Translations under genes and position numbers: made by a program | Part shown: positions 50,174-60,490 of the stretch, one piece after another | Position numbering within the stretch: position 1 is the stretch's first letter | Layout: every line of letters starts with the position of its first letter | Assembly: GCF_023074175.1 (NCBI RefSeq) | Contig: NZ_JADPKS010000091.1 | Coordinates: 1-64,000 of the forward strand | Reading direction: 5' to 3' | Source of the DNA: Bradyrhizobium sp. 139 | GTDB taxonomy: Bacteria; Pseudomonadota; Alphaproteobacteria; Rhizobiales; Xanthobacteraceae | DNA length: 64,000 nucleotides | Notes under the pieces: model-generated | What the model saw: the letters and a program-made list of their open reading frames with translations, nothing else | Database searches by the model: none | Told to the model about the DNA's origin: nothing

Positions 50174-52963
50174 TCACGCCGCCGGCTGCACCGCCTTGTC
50201 GCCGGCCATCACGTGGGTCAGTGCGCTTTTGATTGCGGACTGGCGCGTCGGCGCGTTGATTTGCGCGCCCAGGAGGTCGGTGACGTAGAAGACGTCGCGG
50301 GCGCGCTCGCCGAAGGTCGCGACATGGGCCGAGGCGATGTTGAGATTGAGCTTCGAGATCGCGGTGGTCAGCTCGTAGAGCAGGCCGGGGCGGTCGAGGC
50401 CGGAGACCTCGATCACGGTGTAGCGGTCGGACCATTGGTTGTTGATGGTCACTTCCGGCTCGATCACGAACGGCCGCGCCTTGCTGCGCACGGTGCGCCG
50501 CGCCACCACTTCCGGAAGGCGCAGCTTGCCTTCCAGCACGTCCTCGATCATCTCGCCGATGCGGGTGGCGCGCCTTCCCTCGTCCTCGTCGCGGTCGTAT
50601 TCCCTGGAGATCGAGATCGTGTCGAGCGCGCGGCCGTCGGTCGTGGTGTAGATCTGTGCGTCGACGATGTTGGCGCCGGCCGAGGCGCAGGCGCCCGCGA
50701 TGATCGAGAGCAGCCAGGGATGGTCGGCAGCGAAGATCGTGAGCTCGGTGACGCCGCGCACCTCGTCGAAGCCGACATTGATCGCGAGCTTGTGGCCGGC
50801 CTGCTCGCTAGAGCGGACGAAGCGGGCATGGCGGATCTTTCGCGGCAACTCGACCTTGAGCCAATAGGCGGGATAGTGCCGGCCGACATAGGCATCGAGC
50901 TCGTCCGCCGGCCACTCGGCGAAGGCCATGCGGAACTCGGCGTAGGCCGCCGTCAGGCGCTTGCCGCGGTCGACCTCCGAGAAGCCGCCGGTCAGCACCG
51001 GTTCGGTCTCATAATAGAGAGAGCGCAGGAGCTGCGCCTTCCAGCCGTTCCACACGCCGGGACCGACGCCGCGGATGTCGGCGGTGGTCAGGATCGTCAA
51101 GAGCTTCATCTGCTCGACCGACTGCACCACGGCGGCGAAATTCTCGATGGTCTTGCGGTCGGAGAGATCGCGCGACTGCGCGACCGTGGACATCGTCAGA
51201 TGCTCCTCGATCAGCCAGGCCACGAGCTCGGTGTCGGCCGGACTGAAGCCGAGCCGTGGGCAGAGCCGTCGCGCCACCTTGGCGCCGGCGATCGAATGAT
51301 CCTCGGGTCGGCCCTTGGCGACGTCGTGCAGCAGCGTCGCGATGTAGATCACCGACCGATGCTCGGGCCGGCTCTTGCGCATGAGGTCGCTGGCCAGCGT
51401 GAACTCCTCGATGCCGCCACGCTCGATGTCTTGAAGGAAGCCGATGCAGCGGATCAAATGCTCGTCGACGGTGTAGTGATGATACATGTTGAACTGCATC
51501 ATCGAGACGATCTTGCCGAACGCGCGGATGAAATGGCCGAGCACGCCGGTCTCGTTCATCCGCCGCAGCACGATCTCCGCGTTGTCGGAGGTCAGGATCT
51601 CCATGAACAGCCGGTTCGCCTCGGGATTTTCGCGAAGCTGCGCGTTGATCAGGCCGAGCGAGCGCGTCACGCCACGCATCGCATCCGGATGGAAGGCGAG
51701 GTTGTTCTTCTGCGCCAGGCGGAAGATGCGGATCAGATTGACCGGATCGTGCTTGAATACGTCGGGCGCGGCGACGTTGATGCGGTTGTTGTCGACGATG
51801 AAATCGTCGCTATCAGGGACGCGCCGCTTCACGGGGGTGGGGCGCAGCCGCGCCATCATCCGGCTCAGCACCGGCGCGGGCTTGGCCTGCTGGTCCTCGA
51901 GCTTGGCGCAGAGGATGGCGGTGAGGTTGCCCACTTCCTTGGCGACCAGGAAGTAGTGCTTCATGAAGCGCTCGACGTCCTGCATGCCGGGATGCGAGGT
52001 GTAGCCGAGCCGGACCGCGATCTCGCGCTGGAGATCGAAGGAGAGGCGCTCCTCCGCGCGGCCGGAGTAGAAGTGCAGATTGCAGCGCACCGACCAGAGG
52101 AAGTCGGCGCAGCGGCGAAAGGTGCGGTATTCCTGCGCGTCGAACACGCCGCGCTCGACCAATTCGTCGGTGTCGCGGACGCGGTAGACGTATTTGGCGA
52201 TCCAGAACAGCGTGTGCAGGTCGCGCAAGGCGCCCTTGCCGTCCTTGACGTTGGGCTCGACCAGGTAGCGCGACTGGCCGCCGCGGCGGTGGCGCTCTTC
52301 GCGCTCGGCGAGCTTTGCGGTGACGAATTCGGACGCCGTGCCCTGCACCACGTCCTTATCGAAGCGCGCGACCAGCTCGTCATAGAGCGGCTGGTCGCCG
52401 GTGAGGAAGCGCGTTTCCAGGATCGCGGTGCGGATGGTCATGTCGCCGCGCGCCTGCCGGATCGATTCATCGACCGAGCGTGTGGCGTGCCCGACCTTCA
52501 GCCCCATGTCCCAGAGGCAGTAGAGAATGGCCTCGGCGACCTGCTCGCCCCAGGCGGTCTGCTTGTAGGGCAGGATGAACAGGAGATCGATGTCGGATTC
52601 CGGTGCCATCAGGCCGCGGCCATAGCCGCCGGTCGCGACCACCGCCATGCGCTCCGCTCCGCTCGGGATCGGCGAGCGGTAGAGATGTCGGGTCGCCGCC
52701 GAATACAGGATACGGATGATCTCGTCCTGCACGTGGCACAGCCGCTCGGCGCAGCGGCGGCCGTGACGGTCCTTCAGCAGGATCGCCTGTGCCACGGCGC
52801 GCGCTGCGATCAGCTCGGCCTTGAGCAATTGCGCCACGGCCGTGCGGAACGTGTCTTCACGTCCCTGATGCTTCTCGGCAAGCGCATCGACCGCGACCGT
52901 GATCCGCGCGGTGTCGAAGCGATCGTCCACCTCGGCCTTGTGCTCAGTTGCGACGCTGTCCAT
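50174..52963 (-). CDS. glnD: PII uridylyltransferase/uridylyl-removing enzyme
   Basis: A 929-residue bifunctional nitrogen sensor that uridylylates PII proteins at low glutamine and deuridylylates them at high glutamine. Nucleotidyltransferase motif GGYGRGLMAPESDIDLLF (Asp124 and Asp126 the metal ligands), central HD phosphohydrolase LLHDVAKGRPEDHS, and two C-terminal ACT domains (about 730-800, ELTIFAADHPWLLSIIAGAC; and 840-920, VIEVSGLDRPGLLYELTTAI) that bind glutamine. Length is typical of rhizobial GlnD. No PII gene is nearby. The nearby mutS-glnD neighbourhood is familiar in rhizobia, from memory. Confidence 0.97.
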   Translation of the reverse strand: MDSVATEHKAEVDDRFDTARITVAVDALAEKHQGREDTFRTAVAQLLKAELIAARAVAQAILLKDRHGRRCAERLCHVQDEIIRILYSAATRHLYRSPIPSGAERMAVVATGGYGRGLMAPESDIDLLFILPYKQTAWGEQVAEAILYCLWDMGLKVGHATRSVDESIRQARGDMTIRTAILETRFLTGDQPLYDELVARFDKDVVQGTASEFVTAKLAEREERHRRGGQSRYLVEPNVKDGKGALRDLHTLFWIAKYVYRVRDTDELVERGVFDAQEYRTFRRCADFLWSVRCNLHFYSGRAEERLSFDLQREIAVRLGYTSHPGMQDVERFMKHYFLVAKEVGNLTAILCAKLEDQQAKPAPVLSRMMARLRPTPVKRRVPDSDDFIVDNNRINVAAPDVFKHDPVNLIRIFRLAQKNNLAFHPDAMRGVTRSLGLINAQLRENPEANRLFMEILTSDNAEIVLRRMNETGVLGHFIRAFGKIVSMMQFNMYHHYTVDEHLIRCIGFLQDIERGGIEEFTLASDLMRKSRPEHRSVIYIATLLHDVAKGRPEDHSIAGAKVARRLCPRLGFSPADTELVAWLIEEHLTMSTVAQSRDLSDRKTIENFAAVVQSVEQMKLLTILTTADIRGVGPGVWNGWKAQLLRSLYYETEPVLTGGFSEVDRGKRLTAAYAEFRMAFAEWPADELDAYVGRHYPAYWLKVELPRKIRHARFVRSSEQAGHKLAINVGFDEVRGVTELTIFAADHPWLLSIIAGACASAGANIVDAQIYTTTDGRALDTISISREYDRDEDEGRRATRIGEMIEDVLEGKLRLPEVVARRTVRSKARPFVIEPEVTINNQWSDRYTVIEVSGLDRPGLLYELTTAISKLNLNIASAHVATFGERARDVFYVTDLLGAQINAPTRQSAIKSALTHVMAGDKAVQPAA

Positions 52964-53150
52964 GTCTCACCGGATATAAGAGGTGACAGGCGCTGTCACC
53001 CGCCATTCTCTGGCAATAGTCGTTCCATGCTGGAAAGATGCGGCTTTGGGAAAACTTGTCCTCGGCTGGCGCGCTTTCAAGGGGCGGATTTTCTCGTTGA
53101 CCTCTGGATATAACTCATTGAAAAACAATGAAGTTTTGAGGAGGCTGGGC

Positions 53151-54122
53151 ATGACTGGGATTACACGACGCATACTGTTGGCCGGAGCGGTGGCTCTTGC
53201 TGTGAGCCCCGCGGCGCGGGCGGCGGATCCGCTCAAGGAAATCCGTATCGACTGGGCGACCTATAATCCCGTGTCGATGGTCCTGAAGCAGAAGGGCCTT
53301 CTGGAGAAGGAGTTCGCCAAGGACGGCATCACCGTCACCTGGGTGCAGTCGGCGGGCTCGAACAAGGCGCTCGAATTCCTCAATGCCGGCTCGATCGATT
53401 TCGGCTCGACCGCCGGCTCGGCGGCGCTGGTCGCCCGCATCAACGGCAACCCGATCAAATCGATCTACGTCTATTCGCGTCCCGAATGGACCGCGCTGGT
53501 GACATCAAAGGATTCCAAGATCGCAACCGTTGCGGACCTCAAGGGCAAACGTGTCGCGGTGACGCGCGGTACCGATCCGCACATCTTCCTGGTGCGCGCG
53601 CTGCTTGGCGCAGGCCTCACCGAAAAAGACATCACGCCGGTGCTGCTCCAGCATGCTGACGGCAAGACCGCGCTGATCCGCGGCGACGTCGATGCGTGGG
53701 CCGGGCTCGATCCGATGATGGCGCAGGCCGAGGTCGAGGAGGGCGCAAAACTGTTCTACCGCAACGCCGACGCCAATACCTGGGGCATCCTCAATGTGCG
53801 CGAGCAGTTCTTGAAGGACTATCCGGATGCCGCCCGCCGCGTGCTCGCGGTGTACGAAGAGGCGCGCAAATATTCGCTGGCCAATTACGACGAGCTGAAG
53901 AAGACCTTCATCGCAGTGACCAAGCTGCCGGAGCCTGTCGTCGACAAGCAGCTCAAGGAGCGCACCGAGCTCACCCACAGCCGCATCGGCGCGCCGCAGC
54001 GCGAGTCGATCCTCGCCGCGGGCCTCGCCCTGCAACAGGCCGGCGTCGTCGACTCCAAGGTCGACGTGAAGGCGACGCTGGACGCGCTGATCGACGACCA
54101 GGTCCCGCTGCCGACGAATTGA
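53151..54122 (+). CDS. Sulfonate/nitrate/taurine-type ABC substrate-binding protein (SsuA-like)
   Basis: A 323-residue periplasmic binding protein of the SsuA/TauA/NMT1 family. GAGGAGGCTGGGC precedes ATG 53151. The N-terminus MTGITRRILLAGAVALAVSP is a signal peptide with a twin-Arg, so Tat export is possible. LKQKGLLEKEFAKDGITVTW, EFLNAGSIDFGSTAGSAAL and KGKRVAVTRGTDPHIFLVRA are family segments. It opens a cluster with a permease (54331) and ATPase (55192); a palindromic repeat lies between the first two genes. Substrate most likely an aliphatic sulfonate, not proven. Confidence 0.88.
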   Translation: MTGITRRILLAGAVALAVSPAARAADPLKEIRIDWATYNPVSMVLKQKGLLEKEFAKDGITVTWVQSAGSNKALEFLNAGSIDFGSTAGSAALVARINGNPIKSIYVYSRPEWTALVTSKDSKIATVADLKGKRVAVTRGTDPHIFLVRALLGAGLTEKDITPVLLQHADGKTALIRGDVDAWAGLDPMMAQAEVEEGAKLFYRNADANTWGILNVREQFLKDYPDAARRVLAVYEEARKYSLANYDELKKTFIAVTKLPEPVVDKQLKERTELTHSRIGAPQRESILAAGLALQQAGVVDSKVDVKATLDALIDDQVPLPTN

Positions 54123-54131
54123 GATGCTCTT

Positions 54132-54265
54132 TCCCTCCCCCTTGTGGGGGAGGGTACCTCGCGAAGCGAGGCGGGTGAGGGTATCTTTCCTCACGATCAG
54201 TATTGCGAGCGGAAAGAACCGCTCGTCCGGCACTTCGCGCCACCTTCTCCCGCAAGGGAGAAGGG
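54132..54265. repeat. Palindromic repeat, family E
   Basis: CCCTCCCCCTTGTGGGGGAG hairpin, then CCTCGCGAAGCGAGG, and CCTTCTCCCGCAAGGGAGAAGG near the right end. Relative of 19741-19846 and, like it, placed just after or before a periplasmic binding-protein gene of an ABC operon. Confidence 0.75.
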
Positions 54266-54330
54266 AAAAGCAGCGGAGGGCGCGGCAATAGTAGTGTTGC
54301 TTTCCCCAACCAGACGCGCTTCCTACGGCC

Positions 54331-55176
54331 ATGATCTCCGACGCGCCAGCCCTGCAACAAACCTCGGAACCGGCCGAGAGCGCCGCCGCGCCGTCGCGCA
54401 TCGTGCGTTATGCACGGCCGATGCTGGGTGTGTTGTTGCCGCTGATCCTCGCGCTCGGCTGGGAACTTGTGGTCTGGCTTGGCTGGTCCAACGGCCGGCT
54501 GGTGCCGCCCCCCTCGCGCGTCTTTGCCACCATCACTGATCTCGCCCGCTCCGGCGAACTGGTCCGCCACATTGCCGCGACGCTGTGGCGCGTCGGGCTC
54601 GGCTTCGCCTTCGGCGTGGTCGCGGGCACGCTGCTGGGGGCCATCTCCGGCTACTGGTCGCTGGCGCGCCGGCTGCTCGATCCGACCGTGCAGGCGCTGC
54701 GCGCGATACCGTCGCTCGCCTGGGTGCCGCTGTTCATCCTCTGGCTCGGCATTTTCGAAACGTCGAAGATCGCGCTGATCGCGGTCGGCGTGTTCTTCCC
54801 GGTCTATCTCGGCGTGATGGGCGCGATCCTCATCGTCGATCGCAAGATCGTCGAGGTCGGCCGCACCTTCCGCCTCGCCGGTCCGGCGATGATCCGCCGC
54901 ATCCTGCTGCCCGCAGTGCTGCCGGCTTACGTCGTGTCCTTGCGTGTCGGTCTCGGCCTGGGCTGGATGTTCGTGGTGGCGGCCGAGTTGATCGGCGCCT
55001 CCGAAGGGCTCGGCTATCTCCTGCTCGACGGCCAGCAACTCGGCAAGCCCGCGCAGATCCTCGCAGCCATCGTGATCTTCGCGATTCTCGGCAAGCTTAC
55101 CGACTGGCTGATCGAAATTGCGGCCGCGCCGTTCCTGCGCTGGCAGGACGCCTTCGGGCGCGCCACGGAAACTTGA
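54331..55176 (+). CDS. ABC transporter permease, SsuC-like
   Basis: A 281-residue permease with six hydrophobic segments. The BPD_transp_1 EAA loop is visible as KIVEVGRTFRLAGPAMIRRI and LPAVLPAYVVSLRVGLGLGW, and ALRAIPSLAWVPLFILWLGI earlier is diagnostic of SsuC/TauC. N-terminal 25 residues are soluble. The ATPase gene follows after 15 bases. Confidence 0.92.
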   Translation: MISDAPALQQTSEPAESAAAPSRIVRYARPMLGVLLPLILALGWELVVWLGWSNGRLVPPPSRVFATITDLARSGELVRHIAATLWRVGLGFAFGVVAGTLLGAISGYWSLARRLLDPTVQALRAIPSLAWVPLFILWLGIFETSKIALIAVGVFFPVYLGVMGAILIVDRKIVEVGRTFRLAGPAMIRRILLPAVLPAYVVSLRVGLGLGWMFVVAAELIGASEGLGYLLLDGQQLGKPAQILAAIVIFAILGKLTDWLIEIAAAPFLRWQDAFGRATET

Positions 55177-55191
55177 AGGGAGCGTAACGCG

Positions 55192-55977
55192 ATGCTGGCG
55201 CTCGACCGGGTCAGCAAGACCTATCCCAACGGCGTGCAGGCGCTGGCGCGCTTTTCCGCCGAGATCAAACAGGGCGAGATCGTCGCCGTCATCGGCGGCT
55301 CCGGCTGCGGCAAGTCCACGCTGCTGCGCGCCATCGCCGGCCTCGATCGCGCCAGCTCCGGCACCGTCACGCTCGACAATGAGGCGATCGCTTCGCCGCA
55401 TGCCAAGATCGGCATCATCTTCCAGGAGCCGCGGCTGCTGCCCTGGCTCAGCGTCGCCGACAATATCGGCTTTGGTCTTGCCGATTTACCCGCCGCTGAT
55501 CGGCGCGAGAAGGTCGCGCGCGCGCTCGAACGCGTCGGGCTTGTGGACAAGGCGCAGGCCTGGCCGCGCGAGCTTTCGGGCGGGCAGGCGCAGCGCGTCG
55601 CGATCGCCCGCGCGTTGGTGCCGCAGCCCGAGGTGCTCCTGCTCGACGAACCGTTCTCCGCGCTCGACGCCTTCACGCGCCGCGATCTCCAGGATCATCT
55701 GCTCGACCTCTGGGCCGACACGCGGCCGACGCTGATCCTCGTCACACATGACGTCGACGAAGCCGTGGTGCTGGCCGATCGCGTGCTGGTGATGCGGCCG
55801 CGGCCGGGTCGGCTGTTCGACCGGATCGAGGTCAATCTGGGCCGCCCACGCGACCGCAATTCGCCGCTGTTCGAGAATTTCAAGCGCAGCGTGCTGACGT
55901 CACTCGATCGTTCGCTCGACCGCCGCGTGTCCGACCGTGACGCAACCCAGGGTCCCGGTCAGGCTATGTGGTGGTGA
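55192..55977 (+). CDS. ABC transporter ATPase, SsuB-like
   Basis: A 261-residue ATPase with Walker A GGSGCGKST (35-43), QEPRLLPWLSVADNI (the Q-loop and PWL motif of SsuB/TauB), signature LSGGQAQRV, Walker B VLLLDEPFSALD and switch THD. GGGAG precedes ATG 55192. Completes the transporter. The OsmC-family gene begins 55 bases later on the same strand. Confidence 0.93.
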   Translation: MLALDRVSKTYPNGVQALARFSAEIKQGEIVAVIGGSGCGKSTLLRAIAGLDRASSGTVTLDNEAIASPHAKIGIIFQEPRLLPWLSVADNIGFGLADLPAADRREKVARALERVGLVDKAQAWPRELSGGQAQRVAIARALVPQPEVLLLDEPFSALDAFTRRDLQDHLLDLWADTRPTLILVTHDVDEAVVLADRVLVMRPRPGRLFDRIEVNLGRPRDRNSPLFENFKRSVLTSLDRSLDRRVSDRDATQGPGQAMWW

Positions 55978-56032
55978 CAATCTCGTCTCAAGCCGGTACA
56001 TCGGCAGGCGAACTTTTCCGGGAGAGAACAAG

Positions 56033-56542
56033 ATGGACGCCGCAGAACTGCGCCAGATGCAGGCCCCGATCAAGGAGCGCTACAAGACCGATCCCAAGAC
56101 CGCGATGATCACGCTGAAAGCCAAGGGTTCGACCGACAGCGAAGGCATCGCCTGCAAGGTCGAGACCGGCCGCGCCATCGCCATGGCGGGCCTGCATCCG
56201 GCCACCGGCGGCTCCGGCCTCGAGCTCTGTTCCGGCGACATGCTGCTCGAGGCACTCGTCGCCTGCGCCGGCGTCACGCTGAAATCGGTCGCGACCGCGA
56301 TCGAGGTGCCGCTCAAGACCGGGAATGTCTATGCCGAGGGTGATCTCGATTTTCGCGGCACGCTCGGCGTCGATAAGGAGACCCCGGTCGGCTTCGCCGA
56401 GATCCGCCTGCGCTTCGAGGTCGACACCGATGCGCCGCAGGACAAGCTCGATCTGCTGCTGAAACTCACCGAGCGCTATTGCGTGGTCTATCAGACCATC
56501 AAGAACGGTCCGAAAGTTTCGGTGTCGATGCAGCGGATGTAG
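56033..56542 (+). CDS. OsmC/Ohr-family protein
   Basis: A 169-residue OsmC-fold protein. Two Cys positions expected for peroxide/hydroperoxide chemistry are present, Cys78 in LVACAGVTLK and Cys150 in ERYCVVYQTI; Cys66 (ELCSGDMLLEALVAC) is additional. The spacing differs from Ohr, so a general OsmC-like thiol peroxidase or acyl-thiol role is possible. GGGAGAGAACAAG precedes ATG 56033. It may be cotranscribed with the SsuABC-like genes, which would tie thiol chemistry to sulfur uptake; that is inference. Confidence 0.85.
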   Translation: MDAAELRQMQAPIKERYKTDPKTAMITLKAKGSTDSEGIACKVETGRAIAMAGLHPATGGSGLELCSGDMLLEALVACAGVTLKSVATAIEVPLKTGNVYAEGDLDFRGTLGVDKETPVGFAEIRLRFEVDTDAPQDKLDLLLKLTERYCVVYQTIKNGPKVSVSMQRM

Positions 56543-56565
56543 CCCGAGGTGGCAATCCAATCATC

Positions 56566-56735
56566 GGTGTCGTCCTGGCGAAACCCAGGACCCCCGCGCG
56601 AGCACTTGCTCGTCGCGATTACCCCCGACGCCGATTGTTTTGGGAAGCTGGTAATCACCGCCGTCTAACGCAGCGAAGCCTGTGGTTATGGGTCCCGGAT
56701 CTGCGCTCCGCTTCGCTGCGCTTGTCCGGGACGAC
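56566..56735. repeat. Palindromic repeat, family A
   Basis: GTCGTCCTGGCGAAACCCAG and CTTGTCCGGGACGAC ends, with GGGTCCCGGATCTGCGC inner arm like the copy at 36573-36755. Fills the gap before the membrane-protein gene; no promoter could be picked out within it. Confidence 0.75.
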
Positions 56736-56743
56736 AGATAAGA

Positions 56744-57547
56744 ATGTCCCCCGAGTTCCAAATCATCCTCTTCCTCCTCCTGCGCATGGCGATCGCGGCG
56801 GCGTTCGTCGTGACGGCCTCGATCATCACTGAACGCGCAGGGCCGGTGATCGGCGCGCTGGTCGCGACCCTGCCGGTGTCCGCCGGTCCGTCCTATGTCT
56901 TCCTCGCGCTTGACCATGACGCTGCCTTCATTGCGCAGGGCGCGCTGGCAAGCCTGCCGGTCAACGCGGCGACGATTTTCATGTGCGTCATTTATGTCGT
57001 GCTGGCGCAGCGACGGAGCCTTCTGGTGAGTTGCGGAAGCGCGGTCGCGGTCTGGGTCGTGCTTGCGTCGATCATTCGCCAGTTTGACTGGTCGCTCACC
57101 GCCGGGCTCGCCGCCAATTTGATCGCATTCGGGATCTGCATTCCGCTCCTGGCGGGCTATCGCCATGTGAAAATGCCGCTGGTGACACGCCGCTGGTATG
57201 ACGTGCCCATGCGGGCTTTGCTGGTCGCAACCCTTGTCGCGATCGTGGTCTCGACATCGGGCTGGGTCGGTCCAAGGATCAGCGGCATCATTGCGCTGTA
57301 CCCGATCGTGTTCACCAGCATCATGGTGATCCTGCATCCGCGCATCGGCGGTCCGCCGACTGCCGCCGTGCTCGCCAATTCAGCCTGGGGCCTGCTCGGA
57401 TTCGGCATGGCGATCGCCGTGCTGCATGTCGGCGCCGCCAATTTCGGCTCGGCAATCGGCCTCGGCGTGGGGCTCGCCACCTGCATCGCCTGGAATTTGA
57501 CGCTGTGGTGGAACGGGCGAAGGAAGCGGCTGGCGCAGGTGCCGTAG
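56744..57547 (+). CDS. Conserved membrane protein, unknown function
   Basis: A 267-residue integral membrane protein with about eight hydrophobic segments in two apparent halves (ITERAGPVIGALVATLPVSA near the N-terminus, WVGPRISGIIALYPIVFTSI in the second half), each with a GP-x(n)-G-A/I-L-x(2-4)-P motif, suggesting an internal duplication as in GlpM- or SMR-like small transporters. No ligand site visible. Monocistronic, convergent with mutS over a palindromic repeat. Confidence 0.75.
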   Translation: MSPEFQIILFLLLRMAIAAAFVVTASIITERAGPVIGALVATLPVSAGPSYVFLALDHDAAFIAQGALASLPVNAATIFMCVIYVVLAQRRSLLVSCGSAVAVWVVLASIIRQFDWSLTAGLAANLIAFGICIPLLAGYRHVKMPLVTRRWYDVPMRALLVATLVAIVVSTSGWVGPRISGIIALYPIVFTSIMVILHPRIGGPPTAAVLANSAWGLLGFGMAIAVLHVGAANFGSAIGLGVGLATCIAWNLTLWWNGRRKRLAQVP

Positions 57548-57639
57548 GGTGGAAGGCGCGCGCTTCGCGCGCCGTGCCCACCATCTCTCTGCGATCACCT
57601 TGTTGCGTGGTGGGCACGCTCCGCTTTGCCCACCCTACA
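57543..57639. repeat. Palindromic repeat, family C
   Basis: CGTAGGGTGGAAGGCGCG at left and CTCCGCTTTGCCCACCCTAC at right; inner CGTGCCCACCAT and TGGTGGGCACG arms. It overlaps the last bases of the membrane-protein gene and stops just before the mutS stop at 57646, a likely shared 3' structure. Confidence 0.88.
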
Positions 57640-57645
57640 GCACCG

Positions 57646-60384
57646 TCACTGCCTCGGCAGCTTGGCCTTCAACGCATAGAGCGCATCCAGCGCCTCGCGC
57701 GGGGACATCTCGTCGGGATGCAGCGCCTTCACGGCGTCAATCAGCAGTTCGGCCTCGCTCGGCGGTGCGGCTTCGGCCGCGGCGCGCGAGGGCACCGCGA
57801 ACAGCGGCAGATCGTCGGCCAAGGCGCGGGCGGTCTGGCCGCGGTCCTGAGCCTCTAACTTCGCCAGTACGGATTTTGCGCGCGTGATCACGGCGGGCGG
57901 CAGGCCGGCGAGCTTGGCCACCTGGATGCCGTAGGAGCGGTCGGCCGAGCCCGGCAGCACCTCGTGCAGGAACACGACATTGCCCTGCCACTCCTTCACC
58001 CGCACCGTGGCGTTGAACATCCGCGGCAGTTTTGCCGAGAGCGCGGTCAGCTCGTGATAATGCGTGGCGAACAGCGTGCGGCAGCGGTTGCTCTCATGCA
58101 GATGCTCGATCGCGGCCCAGGCAATCGAGAGTCCGTCGAAGGTCGCGGTGCCGCGGCCGATCTCGTCGAGGATCACGAGCGAGCGCTCGCCGGCCTGGTT
58201 CAGGATCGCCGCAGTCTCGACCATCTCCACCATGAAGGTGGAGCGGCCGCGCGCGAGATCGTCGGCGGCGCCGACGCGCGAGAACAGGCGGTCGATGATG
58301 CCGATCCGCGCACGCGTGGCCGGCACGAAGCTGCCGATCTGCGCCATCAGCGCGATCAGTGCGTTCTGGCGCAGGAAGGTCGATTTACCGGCCATGTTCG
58401 GGCCGGTCAGCAGCCAGAGCTGGCCGGACTTTTGCGCGGGTCCGGGCGACAGATCGCAGGCATTCGCGATGAACGGCTCGCCGTTGCGTTTGAGCGCCTG
58501 CTCGACCACGGGATGGCGGCCGGCCTCGATCGCAAAGCCGAGGGAGCCATCAACCTCGGGCCGCACGTAGTTCTCGTCGATCGCCAGCTTTGCCAGGGAC
58601 GTCGCGACGTCGAGCAGAGCGAAGGCATGGGCGGCGGACCGCAAATCCTCGCTGATATGGAGCGCCTTGGCGCAGAGCCGTTCGAAAATCTCGAGCTCGA
58701 GCCCGAGCGCACGGTCGCCGGCATTGGCGATCTTGGCCTCGATCTCCCCCAATTCCGAGGTGGTGAAGCGCACCTGTCCGGCCAGCGTCTGGCGATGGAT
58801 GAAGGTCGCATTCAGCGGCGCCGACATCAGCTTGTCGCCGTGCTGCGCGGTCACCTCGACGAAATAGCCGAGCACGTTGTTGTGGCGGATCTTCAGGCCC
58901 TTCACGCCCGTGTTGTCGGCGTAGCGCGCCTGCATCGAGGCCACCACGAGGCGCGAGGCGTCGCGCAGGCTTCGCGTTTCGTCGAGCGCGGGCTCGTAAC
59001 CGTGGCGCACGAAGCCGCCATCGCGCTTGATCAGCGGCAATTGCTCGTCGAGCGCACGGGCAAATTCTGCTGCGAGCTCCCGCGACGGACGCTGCAAGGC
59101 CGCCATCACCACAGCGATCTCCTGCGGCGGCTGGTTGATCTCGCCGAGGCGCGTCAGCACCTGGTCGGCGGCGATGATGCCGTCACGGATGCCGGCGAGG
59201 TCGCGCGGGCCGCCGCGGCCGACCGAGAGGCGGGCCAGCGCCCGCGACATGTCGGGCGCGCCGCGCAGGATGCTGCGGATATCCTCGCGCGCAGCCGAGT
59301 CCGCAACAAAGGTGCTGACGGCATCGAGCCGCCGCGCGATTGCCGGTGCATCGGTCAGGGGCGCTGCCAGCCGCTGTGCCAGCAGGCGCGAGCCGGCCGA
59401 GGTCACCGTGCAGTCGATGGCATCGAGCAGCGAGCCGCGGCGTTCGCCGGCTAGCGTTCGCGTCAGTTCGAGATTGGCGCGTGTCGCCGGATCGATCGCC
59501 ATGGTCGCGCCGGATGCCTCGCGCGCAGGCGGCGACAATGGCGGATGCTTGCCGACCTGGGTGCGGTCGACATAGGTGACGGCCGCGGCCGCGGCGGTCG
59601 CCTCCAGACGTGTGAGCTGCGCCAGCCCGTCCATGGTCGCAACCGCGAAATAATCGCACAGGCGCTTTTCGGCGGTGGCGCCGTCGAAGACGTCGCGGGT
59701 CAGCGGCGTCACCGCCGGCAGCTCGCGCAAAGTCTGTCCGAGCTCGCTGTCGTTGTAGAGCGCGTCGGTGACGATTGCTTCGTTCGGGTTGATGCGTGCC
59801 AGCGTTGCGGCGAGCTCACCGCTGGAACATTCCATCACTGTGAACTCGGCGGTCGAGATGTCGATCCAGGCGAGTCCAAAGCGATCGCCGCCGCCGGAGG
59901 CGCGGGCGCGCGCGATCGCCAGCAAATAATTGTTGGCGCGTGCGTCGAGCAGCGTATCCTCGGTCAGCGTCCCCGGGGTGACCAGCCGCACCACGCCGCG
60001 GCGCACCACGCTCTTGTTGCCGCGCGCTTTCGCCGCCGCGGGATCCTCGGTCTGTTCGCACACCGCAACCCGGTGGCCGGCGCTGATCAGGCGATGCAGA
60101 TAATCCTCGGAACGCTCGACCGGCACGCCGCACATCGGAATATCCGCGCCCTGATGCTTGCCGCGCTTGGTCAGCACGATGCCGAGCGTTCTGGAGGCGA
60201 TCTCCGCGTCCTCGAAGAACAGCTCGTAGAAATCGCCCATCCGGTAGAACAGCAGCAGGCCCGGATGGGCCGCCTTGATTTCAAGGTATTGTTCCATCAT
60301 CGGCGTGACGCGCGCGGCAGCTTCCGCCGGCGGTGCGGACGTGTCGTCGGGGGGCGGCACAGGGATCGGTTGTTGTACTGTCAT
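57646..60384 (-). CDS. mutS: DNA mismatch repair protein MutS
   Basis: A 912-residue mismatch sensor. Mismatch-binding motif Phe52-Tyr-Glu54 in [11 protein letters not shown], connector and lever domains, then the ABC-type ATPase with Walker [10 protein letters not shown] (661-669), Walker [16 protein letters not shown] and the ATHYHEL His. The C-terminal dimer helix-turn-helix region ends [20 protein letters not shown]. The Pro-rich N-terminal 20 residues are a common alphaproteobacterial extension. Monocistronic. Confidence 0.98.
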   Translation of the reverse strand: MTVQQPIPVPPPDDTSAPPAEAAARVTPMMEQYLEIKAAHPGLLLFYRMGDFYELFFEDAEIASRTLGIVLTKRGKHQGADIPMCGVPVERSEDYLHRLISAGHRVAVCEQTEDPAAAKARGNKSVVRRGVVRLVTPGTLTEDTLLDARANNYLLAIARARASGGGDRFGLAWIDISTAEFTVMECSSGELAATLARINPNEAIVTDALYNDSELGQTLRELPAVTPLTRDVFDGATAEKRLCDYFAVATMDGLAQLTRLEATAAAAAVTYVDRTQVGKHPPLSPPAREASGATMAIDPATRANLELTRTLAGERRGSLLDAIDCTVTSAGSRLLAQRLAAPLTDAPAIARRLDAVSTFVADSAAREDIRSILRGAPDMSRALARLSVGRGGPRDLAGIRDGIIAADQVLTRLGEINQPPQEIAVVMAALQRPSRELAAEFARALDEQLPLIKRDGGFVRHGYEPALDETRSLRDASRLVVASMQARYADNTGVKGLKIRHNNVLGYFVEVTAQHGDKLMSAPLNATFIHRQTLAGQVRFTTSELGEIEAKIANAGDRALGLELEIFERLCAKALHISEDLRSAAHAFALLDVATSLAKLAIDENYVRPEVDGSLGFAIEAGRHPVVEQALKRNGEPFIANACDLSPGPAQKSGQLWLLTGPNMAGKSTFLRQNALIALMAQIGSFVPATRARIGIIDRLFSRVGAADDLARGRSTFMVEMVETAAILNQAGERSLVILDEIGRGTATFDGLSIAWAAIEHLHESNRCRTLFATHYHELTALSAKLPRMFNATVRVKEWQGNVVFLHEVLPGSADRSYGIQVAKLAGLPPAVITRAKSVLAKLEAQDRGQTARALADDLPLFAVPSRAAAEAAPPSEAELLIDAVKALHPDEMSPREALDALYALKAKLPRQ

Positions 60385-60490
60385 GGGCGGCGCAACCTAC
60401 AAAATTTCGCCTGAGCATCCTATCGGTTTGGTCCGCAGGAGCGGGTTTTCCACGCTGTCCGCATCGGGCGAAGAGCTGCCACATTCTCAT

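Noticed and set aside
50213-53113. A 966-codon open frame antisense to glnD
   Set aside because: It mirrors the glnD coding frame in a high-GC genome where antisense stops are rare. No recognisable domain, and glnD is unmistakable.
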